A stretch of DNA of 64,000 bases from Cryomorphaceae bacterium BACL11 MAG-121001-bin54 (GTDB lineage Bacteria > Bacteroidota > Bacteroidia > Flavobacteriales > BACL11): positions 281,508 to 345,507 of the forward strand of contig CAJJAH010000001.1 of NCBI GenBank assembly GCA_905182255.1. Direction: 5' to 3'. This document shows positions 47,489 to 57,600 of the stretch, piece by piece (position 1 is the first letter of the stretch; each line of letters begins with the position of its first letter). A model generated the notes under the pieces. It made no database searches. It saw nothing but the letters and a program-made list of their open reading frames with translations, and had not been told where the DNA came from. The position numbers were made by a program, and so were the translations under genes.

Positions 47489-47842
47489 ATGAGTTTATCA
47501 GCAAAAGGAAAGTTAACTAGAAAATTAAGCATAGAAAGCGGAACATCAAAAGCAGGAAAAGAGTGGAAAAAACAATCTTTCCTTATAGATACTGGAGCGC
47601 AATACAATCCTGAAGTTTGTTTTCAGTTATTTGGAGAAGATAAAATTGAAATGTTAAATCACCATAATGAAGGAGATCAGGTTGAGGTTTCTTTCAACTT
47701 ATCCTCAAGAGAATATAATGGAAAATATTTCCATAACATCGATGCTTGGAGAATTGAAAGCCAAGGAGCTGGAAGCCCAGAAATAGATGCAGCACCTGCA
47801 TTTAACGCACCTGCATCAGAAGATGATGACCTACCATTCTAG
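47489..47842 (+). CDS. DUF3127 domain protein with SSB-like acidic tip
   Basis: A 117-residue protein matching DUF3127 (GTSKAGKEWKKQSFLIDTG near 18, VCFQLFGEDKIEMLN near 43, GDQVEVSFNLSSREYNGKYFHNIDAWRIE near 63), whose beta pattern resembles an OB-fold like that of single-strand DNA-binding proteins. The tail is alanine-rich and ends ASEDDDLPF, very like the SSB C-terminal tip DDDIPF that recruits repair and replication proteins. The role is unknown, but DNA binding with an SSB-type interaction tail is a reasonable inference. It is monocistronic with its own promoter box. Confidence 0.85.
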   Translation: MSLSAKGKLTRKLSIESGTSKAGKEWKKQSFLIDTGAQYNPEVCFQLFGEDKIEMLNHHNEGDQVEVSFNLSSREYNGKYFHNIDAWRIESQGAGSPEIDAAPAFNAPASEDDDLPF

Positions 47843-47912
47843 AAAATCATCTACTAATCAGTACAAATTTTTAATACAACATATAAAAACGTAAATAATA
47901 ATAACTATAAAA

Positions 47913-48227
47913 ATGAAAAAAATGAAAAAAAATATTTTAAGCTTGCTTTTAATTGCTTTAACAACAGTATTATTTACTTCTTGTGAGAAGGAGGAGGAAT
48001 CTAATAATTTACCTGCGGTAGACTGTAAGACATGTGGTACTTTTATAACTTTTGATGATACAGTAACTGATGAAGAAATTGCGCAATATGAAGCAGCTGG
48101 TATAGTAGATGCAACAGAAGAATATTGTGGAAATGAATTAAGTGCTTTTGAAGCAGATATGGAAGCAAATGGTGGGGAATTTACGATGGATTATCCAAAC
48201 TACACTCTGTTTGGAGGATGTCAGTAA
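47913..48227 (+). CDS. Small cysteine-containing lipoprotein
   Basis: 104 residues with signal peptide and lipobox LFTSCEKEEES (about residue 25). The mature part has four more cysteines (VDCKTCGTF, EEYCGNEL and a terminal GGCQ), which might form disulphides outside the inner membrane. The layout CxxCG...YCG...C recalls small secreted Bacteroidota proteins, but I cannot name the family. A strong terminator follows. Confidence 0.65.
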   Translation: MKKMKKNILSLLLIALTTVLFTSCEKEEESNNLPAVDCKTCGTFITFDDTVTDEEIAQYEAAGIVDATEEYCGNELSAFEADMEANGGEFTMDYPNYTLFGGCQ

Positions 48228-48264
48228 AAGACTAAAAATATTATAATCTATATTTATAAATATT

Positions 48265-48298
48265 AAAAAAGCATTCTCAGTACTGAGAGTGCTTTTTT
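48265..48298. terminator. Bidirectional terminator between the small lipoprotein and UPF0316
   Basis: AAAAAAGCATTCTCAG pairs with CTGAGAGTGCTTTTTT around TA, with one G-T pair. It suits both converging genes. Confidence 0.85.
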
Positions 48299-48307
48299 AT
48301 TAAAATT

Positions 48308-48809
48308 TTATTTCTTAAGTGAAGTAGGACTTGTCATATCAGTAGTAATATAAGCTTTAGGATTAATTTTTTCAATCATTTTTAAAACAGATTTTAGTTT
48401 TCTCCTAGATATTACACACCAATAAATCTTTACAGGACCATCCTTACCCTCACCATCAATAACTGTAACTCCATGACCGTTTTCTCTAAGCGCTTCAGCT
48501 ACTGAGGGTGAGTTAGCTGGAGAAAAAACTCTTACTACAATATTACCTACACCAACAATACGCTCAATATAAGAACCTAAAATAGTTCCAGCAGCAAAAC
48601 CTGCTGCATAAGCAGCCAATAAGTACGGGATCATCAATATCCTTTATTACTTGTGAAATAGCAACTATCCAAATTGCCGATTCTACTAAACCAATAAGAG
48701 CTGCATAAATTGGTTTATTCTTTGCAACCAATAAAGACCTCATTGTTCCCAAACTCTGGTCAGCAAGCCTAAGAGAGAAAATTATAAGTGCTGAAAATAT
48801 CAATTCCAT
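48308..48809 (-). pseudogene. UPF0316/DUF2179 membrane protein, split by a frameshift
   Basis: Two overlapping minus-strand frames together give one protein of about 166 residues. The first (48564-48809) has ALIIFSLRLADQSLGTMRSLL and SAIWIVAISQVIKDIDDP; the second (48308-48637) continues YLLAAYAAGFAAGTILGSYIE and the soluble DUF2179 domain with GVTVIDGEGKDGPVKIYWCVISRR. Removing one G from GGG at 48627-48629 joins DIDDP to YLLAAYAAGF in frame. It is an inner-membrane protein with a DUF2179 domain, perhaps binding a nucleotide ligand; true loss or a sequencing error cannot be told apart. Confidence 0.82.
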
Positions 48810-48819
48810 TTTTTATCTT

Positions 48820-49873
48820 TTAATTTTTAACATCAAATGCATCACGTAAACCATTACCTAATAACATAAAAGCCAATACCAAACTCATAATTGCCATACC
48901 TGGAATAATAGCCAAATAGGCTTTATCCATAATTATATAGCTATAATGATCTTTAATCATTCCACCCCAACTTGGAATAGGTGGTTGTGCGCCAATTCCT
49001 AAAAAGGAAAGCCCAGCTTCTATCAAAATTGCAGCAGCAAAATTGGCTGCAGAAATTACAATAACCGGTCCAATTACATTAGGTAATATGTGTTTGAAAA
49101 TTATTCTAAATGGTTTGTATGCTAGGGCTTTTCCTGCCTCTACATATTCTAATTCTCTAATCGATAATACTTGACCTCTAACAATACGAGCAACCTCCAC
49201 CCACATGGTAAGGCCAACTGCAACAAATACTTGCCAAAAACCTTTTCCTAAGTGCTAAAGTAATGGCAATTACCATTAGTAAGGTGGGGATAGACCAAAC
49301 TACATTAACAAACCACATAATTATATCATCCGTTTTTCCTCTGAAATAACCTGCAATTAATCCTAAAGTTATCCCAATGAATAAAGAAAGAAATACAGCT
49401 ATAAAACCAACTGATAAAGAAATACGAATTCCATTTAGTATTCGACTCAATAAATCTCTACCGTATTTATCTGTCCCAAAATAAAAGGTTTGACTTTTTA
49501 TCTGATAACTGCCTATAAAGGTTTGCATAAATTCAGAATGATAAGGAAAGTAGGTAACACCATTTTGAATAGCAGTATATTTATCAATTGGAATTCTGTT
49601 TACGTTAGGGGAATTCCCAATAAACAGACTTTCCATAAAAAAAACATGCTTTATATCTTGTTTAGGAATTTCTAAAAAAAGGATTTTAGTAAATGGCTTC
49701 TGGGTAGCCAATTCAATATGCATTTCGTTTGCCATTGGGCTGCTATCAGGACTCAAAACAACAGCAAAAACCCCCAACAACACACATAAAAAAATGAATA
49801 CTAAAGCAGAAAATGATAATTTATCTTTTCTTAATTTTTTCCATGCCAAGATATTTAAAGAATTTGCTTTCAT
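48820..49873 (-). pseudogene. OppC/DppC-type ABC transporter permease, split by a frameshift
   Basis: The N-terminal frame (49178-49873) has a membrane helix near 17-38, a 90-residue periplasmic insert, then FGTDKYGRDLLSRILNGIRISL and TLLMVIAITLAL. The other frame (48820-49206) continues TMWVEVARIVRGQVLSIRELEYVEAGKALAY (EAA loop) to DAFDVKN. Deleting one base near 49252 (C on the minus strand) joins ITLAL to GKGFWQVFVAVGLT. It would be the dipeptide/oligopeptide permease subunit; the partner permease, ATPases and binding protein are not here. Like its neighbour it is broken by one extra base, so an assembly error is suspected. Confidence 0.85.
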
Positions 49874-50977
49874 CTATTTCTTGTGTATTCTCCCCTTCCA
49901 TTCGAAGGATTTTGTAAATGATAAAACAACAATTAAAACAATATAAAAGGCATAGAATAATTCAAAGGGCAATATCCATTTTACTAAATCCTTTCGTTTA
50001 AAAAATAAAAGTACTGGAAATAGAAGTAAAAAATCAACCGCAAATTTTAACGCATAAAATAACAGGAATAAATGAAAATAAGCATCTGAATAAAGATATC
50101 CAACAAATAAAAATACTAATGAAAGGTTGGTAAATAACACCAAAAAAGAAGCATATATGCTCGCAAAATCTTTGTATCCACTAGTCTTAGCCGTCCATCT
50201 TTTTCTTTGATTAATAAAACCTTTAGCCGTTTGTACAGCATCAGTAAGTACAATAGCATTTTCATCTTTTGCAAATGCTATAGCATCCTTGTATTTTTCT
50301 TTTACGCTATGCAAAAGAAAAACATCATCACCACTTACTGCCTCATCATTTTCAAAATCATTCAACTCTAAAAAATCAGCTTTACGATAGGCCATATTAG
50401 CTCCATTACAAAAAATTGCATTTTTAACACAAATAGCACCAGCACCACTCCCAATTAAGGAGATAAATTCTAAAGTTTGTAATCCTATGAAAATACCTTT
50501 TTGTTTATTGTACGAAACAGGACCAGAAACCAATTTTATATTTTTATTAGTAAAGTAGGCAGCCATAGTATGCACCCAAAGAGGTGAAAAACTACAATCA
50601 GCATCTGATGCTAAAATAATATCTCCTTTAGCCTCTTTCATAGCGAAAGCAATAGCACTTTTTTTACCAAACATACCATCTGGCATATTTAAAACTCTCA
50701 AATTGTCAATTACTGAATTAACCAATAATTCTAAAGTAGAATCAGTGGAATGATCATTCACTAAAATAAACTCTAACTTATCAACAGGATATACTTGTTT
50801 TTTAAGTTCAGAAAGCAAATGAATAACTTGCTCCTGTTCATTTCGCAATGCAATGATAATAGAAACTGTAGGAGTGAAATAACTAACTCCAGTAGCGCTA
50901 TTTTTTATCCACCCTATAAAGTATCTTGAGATAAGTAACATATACAGAAGTAAAATAAATAGTATTATTATCTGCAT
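49874..50977 (-). CDS. Membrane-anchored family 2 glycosyltransferase
   Basis: A 367-residue GT2 enzyme. An N-terminal helix (about 2-24) leads to the GT-A domain with SIIIALRNEQEQVIHLLSEL near 40, EFILVNDHSTDSTLEL near 64, ILASDADCSFSPLWV near 117 (DxD metal site) and the acceptor motif QRKRW near 235, then three or four C-terminal helices. It likely extends a polysaccharide or lipid-linked glycan on the cytoplasmic face. It overlaps the flippase-like gene by one base, so the two probably work together. Confidence 0.9.
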   Translation of the reverse strand: MQIIILFILLLYMLLISRYFIGWIKNSATGVSYFTPTVSIIIALRNEQEQVIHLLSELKKQVYPVDKLEFILVNDHSTDSTLELLVNSVIDNLRVLNMPDGMFGKKSAIAFAMKEAKGDIILASDADCSFSPLWVHTMAAYFTNKNIKLVSGPVSYNKQKGIFIGLQTLEFISLIGSGAGAICVKNAIFCNGANMAYRKADFLELNDFENDEAVSGDDVFLLHSVKEKYKDAIAFAKDENAIVLTDAVQTAKGFINQRKRWTAKTSGYKDFASIYASFLVLFTNLSLVFLFVGYLYSDAYFHLFLLFYALKFAVDFLLLFPVLLFFKRKDLVKWILPFELFYAFYIVLIVVLSFTKSFEWKGRIHKK

Positions 50978-51954
50978 TATTTCCTAAAGAATTTAAGAGT
51001 AAAAATAAAAATAACACCTATAAGAGATGGAATTAATAAGTTAATTATCCATAATACAAATGTAGCTGACAAAATACCAACTGCATTGGCTGAAACTAAG
51101 CCAAAAAGAGCGAGGGCAACGGAACCTCTAACTCCAATTTCAGTTATAGCAATAGTAGGAATTACTGAAACAACAAATAACATAGACATAATAAGTATAA
51201 TAGCATCAGCATATAGTATTTGTACATCAAATAATTGTAAAAGAATAAAAAACTGAGTAGTAAATATCACATATCTTCCTATAGAATATGAAAGCACTTT
51301 TAACAATTCTTCAAAAGAGTAAAAAGAAAACACTCCATTATATTTTTCAAATTTCTTTAAAAATGAAATCTTAGCCAATACATTCGTAAGAACAGAAACA
51401 TTAAGGAATAATAAAATTAATAATAAATTCAATAAAATAAGAATAAAGGCTAAAACAGGGTAAGCAAAACTAACTTTATCGAAAAATAGAGAGAAATCTG
51501 ATTTATAATCAGGTAAATACAACAACCCAATAGAACCAAAAATAATAGTAGTTAATAGTTGTGCCATAGAACCAATAACCGTAATAAGTACAGCTTGTAT
51601 TCTATCCGCTTTCTCTAAGCAGAAAACTCTTCCACCATATTCACCAACCCTGTTAGGAGTAAAAGCTGAAACAGTAATACCTGAAAAGATTGCTCTAATT
51701 GAAGTTTTAATAGAAACCTTTTCAATTTTAGCAATTAAGAAACGCCATTTTAAGGCTTCCAAAAACCAATTTAAAAACATCATAAAAACAACTACAATAA
51801 CAATAATGTAATTATTTTTTAAATTAGCAATTATATCATCTACACTGTTCTTATCAACTCCACTTTTTACATTAAGCTGATGATTTAAGAAGAAAAGAGC
51901 TAAAGCCACAATTCCAATTTTTATTAGAAAGCCAATCGTTTTTCTGGATAGCAT
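50977..51954 (-). CDS. Lysylphosphatidylglycerol synthase-like / UPF0104 flippase-type membrane protein
   Basis: A 325-residue protein with about eight hydrophobic helices. The block IFSGITVSAFTPNRVGEYGGRVFCLEKADR near 88 and AIILIMSMLFVVSVIPTIAITEIGVRGSVALALFG near 250 match the UPF0104 (lysylphosphatidylglycerol synthase membrane region) family. It lacks the soluble synthetase half, so a lipid or glycolipid translocation role, in step with the adjoining GT2 enzyme, is inferred. A TATCTTTG box lies 28 bases upstream. Confidence 0.85.
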   Translation of the reverse strand: MLSRKTIGFLIKIGIVALALFFLNHQLNVKSGVDKNSVDDIIANLKNNYIIVIVVVFMMFLNWFLEALKWRFLIAKIEKVSIKTSIRAIFSGITVSAFTPNRVGEYGGRVFCLEKADRIQAVLITVIGSMAQLLTTIIFGSIGLLYLPDYKSDFSLFFDKVSFAYPVLAFILILLNLLLILLFLNVSVLTNVLAKISFLKKFEKYNGVFSFYSFEELLKVLSYSIGRYVIFTTQFFILLQLFDVQILYADAIILIMSMLFVVSVIPTIAITEIGVRGSVALALFGLVSANAVGILSATFVLWIINLLIPSLIGVIFIFTLKFFRK

Positions 51955-51982
51955 TGCTTAGTTTTGTTGTAGAATTTAATTA

Positions 51983-51990
51983 CAAAGATA
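51983..51990 (-). promoter_or_regulatory. -7 promoter box TATCTTTG for the flippase-GT2 run
   Basis: TATCTTTG on the minus strand, 28 bases before the flippase ATG and just before the ruvC start on the other strand. Confidence 0.5.
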
Positions 51991-51994
51991 ACAA

Positions 51995-52549
51995 TTGCAA
52001 ACTGATAAAATCATATTAGGAATAGATCCTGGAACTACTATCATGGGATATGGATTAATTCATATTAAAGGAAATAAAATGGAACTTATCCAAATGGGAG
52101 TTCTTCATTTGTCGAAATTAGGTTCGCACGAGCTAAAATTGAAAAGAATATTTGAACGCACACTGCAATTAGTTGACGAATATAATCCTGATGAATTTGC
52201 AGTTGAAGCACCTTTTTTTGGTAAGAATGTTCAATCTATGCTAAAACTAGGAAGAGCTCAAGGGGTTGCAATGTCAGCAGCACTTTACCGAGATATTCCA
52301 ATTTTTGAATATGCTCCTAAAAAGATAAAAATGGCCATAACTGGAAAAGGAACATCAAGCAAAGAACAAGTTGCTGCAATGTTACAATCTTTACTAAATA
52401 TTAAAGAAATGCCAAAACACTTGGATGCAACAGACGGTTTGGCTGCTGCTGTTTGTCATTATTTTCAAAGAAATCCAACTCAGGGAGGCAAAAGTTATAC
52501 GGGATGGGGCGCTTTTTTGAAAGACAACCCAGATAAACAAAAAAAATAG
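51995..52549 (+). CDS. ruvC: Crossover junction endodeoxyribonuclease RuvC
   Basis: RuvC resolves Holliday junctions. The 184-residue protein has catalytic Asp in [14 protein letters not shown] at residue 10, Glu in [26 protein letters not shown] near 69, and the C-terminal acid pair in [17 protein letters not shown] near 145. The only start that keeps the first Asp is TTG 51995; there is no in-frame ATG before it. It is the sole gene here on this strand and ends against the convergent HIT gene with no gap. Confidence 0.95.
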   Translation: MQTDKIILGIDPGTTIMGYGLIHIKGNKMELIQMGVLHLSKLGSHELKLKRIFERTLQLVDEYNPDEFAVEAPFFGKNVQSMLKLGRAQGVAMSAALYRDIPIFEYAPKKIKMAITGKGTSSKEQVAAMLQSLLNIKEMPKHLDATDGLAAAVCHYFQRNPTQGGKSYTGWGAFLKDNPDKQKK

Positions 52550-52945
52550 TTACGGTAATACGTTACGAATCATTTGAGCAACTGTACTCATTTCCTCTTC
52601 TGATAAACTTAATTTAGGACGCTCAAAATTAATATCTGAAATGTTATTTAAAGGTACTAAATGAATATGAGCATGAGGAACCTCAAGTCCAATAACTGCA
52701 ACTCCTATACGATTACAATCAAGCACCTTATCCATTGCTTTTGCAACTTGCTGCGCAAACGTCCAAAGCTCCAAGTATTCATCCTTACTAATATCAAATA
52801 AATAATCAGTTTGCCTTTTTGGAATAACTAATACATGTCCCTTTGCTATGGGAAAAATATCTAAGAAAGCTAAAAAATTTTCATTCTCTGCAACTTTATA
52901 TGAAGAAATTTCACCACTTATTATCTTGGTAAATATACTAGCCAT
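52550..52945 (-). CDS. HIT-family (histidine triad) nucleotide hydrolase
   Basis: A 131-residue protein with HVLVIPKRQTDYLFD near 38 and the triad EVPHAHIHLVPL near 95 (HxHxH). It is expected to hydrolyse nucleoside phosphoramidates or similar adenylated compounds in the cytoplasm. It overlaps the greA stop by one base, so the two are co-transcribed. Confidence 0.93.
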   Translation of the reverse strand: MASIFTKIISGEISSYKVAENENFLAFLDIFPIAKGHVLVIPKRQTDYLFDISKDEYLELWTFAQQVAKAMDKVLDCNRIGVAVIGLEVPHAHIHLVPLNNISDINFERPKLSLSEEEMSTVAQMIRNVLP

Positions 52946-53418
52946 TAAAGAGTTGTAATTTTGATAATTTTGAAATGTATGATGCCATTTGGCACCTCAA
53001 TATCAGCAATATCTCCTACTGCTTTGCCAAGCAAACCTCTTCCTATAGGTGATGTAACTGAAATTTTTTTAGCAGACAAATCCGCTTCTGCTTCAGATAC
53101 AATAGCATAAGTCATTTCCATATCATTAGCGATATTTTTAATCGTTGCTTTTGTTAATAGATGTACAGTTGAAGTATCCAGATCCTTATGATTTAGAACT
53201 CTTGCATTAGCTACATCATTTTCTAATTTTGCAATTCTTGCTTCTAATAAACCTTGCGCTTCTTTTGCAGCATCATATTCTGCGTTTTCAGACAAATCAC
53301 CTTTATCTCTTGCTTCAGCAATTTGATTAATTATTCTAGGCCTATCGAATGACTTTAGATTCTTTAACTCAGTTTTCAAGTTATCGTATCCATCTTGTGA
53401 TAAATATATTCTACTCAT
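52945..53418 (-). CDS. greA: Transcription elongation factor GreA
   Basis: GreA rescues backtracked RNA polymerase by stimulating transcript cleavage. The 157-residue protein has the coiled-coil with AEARDKGDLSENAEYDAAKEAQGLLEARIAKLE near 36 (the DLSENAEYD acidic tip) and the C-terminal globular domain ending with SPIGRGLLGKAVGDIADIEVPNG near 120. Length is standard. Confidence 0.97.
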   Translation of the reverse strand: MSRIYLSQDGYDNLKTELKNLKSFDRPRIINQIAEARDKGDLSENAEYDAAKEAQGLLEARIAKLENDVANARVLNHKDLDTSTVHLLTKATIKNIANDMEMTYAIVSEAEADLSAKKISVTSPIGRGLLGKAVGDIADIEVPNGIIHFKIIKITTL

Positions 53419-53441
53419 AATTATTAAGCTAATTAACGCAC

Positions 53442-53465
53442 AAAAAGGAAGTTACCTTCCTTTTT
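53442..53465 (-). terminator. Terminator after the PorV-like surface operon
   Basis: AAAAAGGAAG pairs with CTTCCTTTTT around TTAC, with a T tract in the minus-strand sense. It ends the operon at 53491-62523. Confidence 0.75.
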
Positions 53466-53490
53466 GAACATTATATGTTAAATTTTAAAT

Positions 53491-54570
53491 TTATAAATTG
53501 ATCCTAACCCCAATAGTATGTGAGCCTTGGAAAGGATCAGTGTGACGATAAGAATAGTCCAATCCAAAAGTATTAGCATTACCCATTGGTAATTCTATTG
53601 TGAAACCACCAGAGGGGCCTCTTAGAGCAGTTGTTCTTGTTAACGGAGTCCTTATGCCATCTTCGTAAGTATAACCTAAACGTACCATAAACATTTCTCT
53701 GTAAGAATATTCCCCTCCAAGTCTATATTGATCCTTTTGAAAAGAGTTAGAAGTAAATGTCCCAGCTCCAGTTAATCTATGTCTTAACACGTTGATATCA
53801 TATGACATACCTATATTTAATAATGCTGGTAACTCAAGTTCAGAAGATCTTTGCTCTACAGTCATTTTATAATCATCCTCATCACCGGAAAAACCTCTAA
53901 ATGAAAGACCGTCGCCTGTAAATGACATTCTTGGCCCTACATTTTTTAATGAAATACCAAATTTCAAGTTATCTTTTTCCCCCGTTACATACTGTATACC
54001 AGCATCTAACGCAATACCACTAGCTCCCACGTTAGAAATTTGTTCAGAAATCATTTTGATAGTCATACCACCATAAATACTATTAGAAAATACCTTTGCG
54101 TAAGAAAGAGCTATATTCATAAATTTTGGAGAATAAGTACCAATTCCTGCATCAGGTAAATCTACAGTAGTAATCTCAATTTCACCAAAATCCATACTCA
54201 TGATTGATAAGCCAAGCACACCAGATTCCCCTACTTTTTGAGCAAAACCAAATGAACTTATAGTACTTACTGAACTATTAGCATCAAACATTTTATTGCC
54301 ATATTTTAACCAAGAAGTTTGTGAAAAAATTAATTCCGTTTTTTGAGTAAATGCTAAACCAGCAACATTAGAAAAAATTCCTTCTATTCCTCTAACTCCT
54401 GCTATATTTGCTCCTGCCCATCCCGAGGATCTTGCCCAAGGGTTGATTAATAATTCAGAAGCTCCTGCTTGCCCTGCTCTTTGCTCATTTCCGGCAAAAA
54501 TATCTTGAAATGGAATCATCATTATAGCAACAAAAACTATTGCTTTTATCCAGTTATTAATTTGTTTCAT
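53491..54570 (-). CDS. PorV/PorQ-like outer-membrane barrel protein
   Basis: A 359-residue protein (signal peptide MKQINNWIKAIVFVAIMMIPFQDIFA) of the PorV/PorQ (UPF0164-like) type: AGQAGASELLINPWARSSGWAGANIAGVRGIEGIFSNVAGLA near 30, repeated strand segments and a final barrel strand GSHTIGVRINL. In Porphyromonas PorV is the T9SS shuttle that takes cargo to the sortase, so this copy may serve the 1410-residue neighbour. I place the start at ATG 54570 rather than the TTG at 54594. It ends in a terminator. Confidence 0.82.
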   Translation of the reverse strand: MKQINNWIKAIVFVAIMMIPFQDIFAGNEQRAGQAGASELLINPWARSSGWAGANIAGVRGIEGIFSNVAGLAFTQKTELIFSQTSWLKYGNKMFDANSSVSTISSFGFAQKVGESGVLGLSIMSMDFGEIEITTVDLPDAGIGTYSPKFMNIALSYAKVFSNSIYGGMTIKMISEQISNVGASGIALDAGIQYVTGEKDNLKFGISLKNVGPRMSFTGDGLSFRGFSGDEDDYKMTVEQRSSELELPALLNIGMSYDINVLRHRLTGAGTFTSNSFQKDQYRLGGEYSYREMFMVRLGYTYEDGIRTPLTRTTALRGPSGGFTIELPMGNANTFGLDYSYRHTDPFQGSHTIGVRINL

Positions 54571-54602
54571 ATCTATACTATTTATTATCGTCAATATTTA
54601 TA

Positions 54603-57600
54603 TTAAAATGTATCCATGTCAATTGGGCGCAAAGCTCCAAACCATTTAATTATTTTCTCACCAATTCCAGGAGAATTTATATGAATAATGTAAAGTCCAC
54701 TAGCTATTGGAATTCCATAATCATTTTTCATATCCCAATCTACTGAAGTTACAGAATCATCCTTCATAATCTTACGAACTAAAGTACCACTTACAGTAAA
54801 AATAGAAATTGTTGCTCGTTGGGGCAAATTAGTAATCTTTACTCTATTGTCTAGCTGATTTGTTTCATAAGAAGAAGCACCATAGTAAGGATTAGGAACA
54901 GCTCTAATTAATTCTAATGCATCTTTCGCAACATTTATATCTCCAGTTTTAGCAACAATACTATCTGTGTTAAACCCGTATGTAGGATTAAACGAATTGA
55001 TTGAACTAGCCTCAATAACTCGAGCTTTAGCACTAGTGTTAGAAGTAATTAGATTAGTTGTTGCTACAAAACTTTCACCTATCTCATATGTGTTACCATC
55101 ATGATTTACTGATTTTCCACCCCAAGTAGTTGCTGAATTCTGATAAGCTACCACATAAGTTGAATCAATAAGTAATATTGCATCTCTATCTAATATCTTT
55201 TCAGATGATACAGTTTCATACTGTCTGTATGGTTTAGAAACTCTAAGCTTAATTGTTGCGTCATTTCTTTGTTTTGTTGGATCAGTTTTTAAGCTTGCTC
55301 CAGGTGAAAGTAATGGAATACCACACCAAGAAACATTCTGAAATACTCTCCATTTTCCAACACCAGCATCATTAAGTAGCTTTGCATGAATCCAAGTCCC
55401 TTCATCGTAATTAGGTGGTAGATCAACATCCTCAAAATTACCATTGACATAATCATCCGTACCTTTAACCCAAGAGTTTCCGTTAACAATATAAACAAAG
55501 TGTTTTCCTCCAAGTAAATAATTTCCATTACTAAATTGCTCTCCTACTGGAGCAGTTGGATCAAATTGAGGCAGTTCTTCAGTTGCAATTGAAGATGTTG
55601 GATTCCAGATCATATCTGACCCATTATCTGAAGTTAGCCACGAATCTTCAGCAAAAATAATATTCAATCTTTCACCTGTTTCTACATCGATTGCATATCC
55701 AGGGAACCAACCCATTCCGATAGTTCCACTTGAATCAGGCTGACCATTTTTATTAACTGAAGGAGACTTTCTTAATCCCATTTTAGTCTGCTGACCAATA
55801 GAAAGCGTTTCATCATCCTGTGATTCAACTACACATGATCTAGTCCATTGAGCAGTATCATTAGTAAATACTATATCTACAGAACTCAAATTAATCAGTT
55901 TTGACTGATTTGTAACTGAATTACTAAGCCCAGGTCCATCATTAAAGTAAGATACAAAACGATAAGGAGCCCAAGTTCCTCCATTAGTTTCTAAATCAAA
56001 AAATGTATAACTAATTTTATTTGTTTGCATTACGGCTCCTTCAAAAGAGCCATTAGGATCATCATTTTGATTATAGTCATTAAAAACAGATGCGTCATCA
56101 TTAGTGTAAGAACCAGCTCTAATCCAGTTTAATCCCCATGCAAAAGATGAACCATCATCATCTCTATCAGCTAAACCTGTTAACCATCTATCGTTTACAT
56201 TTTCAAACTCTATAGAGCTAGATATTAACCCATTGTTTAATATATTAGTTGGATCTTCACCTGGGTTGCTAACTTGTTTTACTTTAATATTTAAGCCTAA
56301 GCTACTAATATAAACTTCAGTTCCAACTAGAATATCTTCGTTAGCTGAAGCTACAACATATCCTGTTTCTTCATTAATCAAAGACCATTTACCGTAAGAA
56401 GTAATCAATCCAACATTAGTCACAATTGGTTCCATCAACTTTAAGATAAAACTTCCTTTAGGAATATTGACAGGATCTACAACTGAAATGTCAATTGGAC
56501 CTTCCCCTGCCTCATATGTTAAATGCATAGCTCTATGATCAGAACTTTCAAGAATAGTCTCAATTGTTGCTTTAGTAAGTTCTAGAGCACTACCTCCATT
56601 TCCTGTCCCTTCGAATCGAGTAATTTGTACTCCATCACCATAAGAAGCTTCTAAGGTTGTTCCACCTGCATCAGGAGAAGTAAAATGAGGTATACCTGAA
56701 TAAACTTTAATATTTCTTCTTCCAGAAATAAATGGCTGATTTCTACCATCATAATCAGGAGCATTCACATCATAAGGACTTGCGTTTTCTTCTGCTCTAT
56801 TATAGCCATATGATAGTGACATAAAGTAATAGGTTTTATGATTTACTAAGCGTGTATTTCCTAAGGCAAATTTATCTTCTGTTATTTGAAAAGAGTACTG
56901 AACACCTTGATCAACAGAACCAACAACACCCTCACTTAATATGGAAGCAACTTCCTCAATTGGAGTATACACGCCTAAAATTGGATCAAGATATTGATTT
57001 ACAATTCCTGAAACTGTATCATTAACATCACTTCTAAAAACTAATCTTGCTTTATCTAAATCATCCAAATCAGTAACTGATACTGTAGCACTTTTTAATT
57101 GATAAACTAAGTATCCTTGGAATTCGTAATTCTCTGAATAAGTTGATGCACTAGGGTTAAGATTAGCTGCTAACGTAATGTAAGGATCTTTTTCTGAGTA
57201 TGATTCATTTATATTATTTGAATTTTCTCCATTTGAAAGAGTAAAAATTAATTCTTTGTCTAACTCTCTAATTGTTAAATCAGGAGCGTCAGGTCCATTT
57301 AGGATATCAAAATTATTATCAAATAAAGCCTGAGCCTCCCTGTCATAAATTTTTAGCAGCTGTATAGATGCTGTTTGTCCTCCTGATTTTGCTCTTGCCC
57401 AAACAACACCCGTTGTAATATTATTTACTGCACCTGGCTGTAAAGTAAAAGGTCCAGCTGATTGTAAAAATCTTCTATCAGCAGGAACATTTCCTGCAGT
57501 TTGCTCTGTCCATTCCTGTCCAGGAAATTGATCATCTGATGTTCCAGGGAACATAAAATTACATTCATCAGTTGTTGAACCCGCACCTGCACCATGACCA

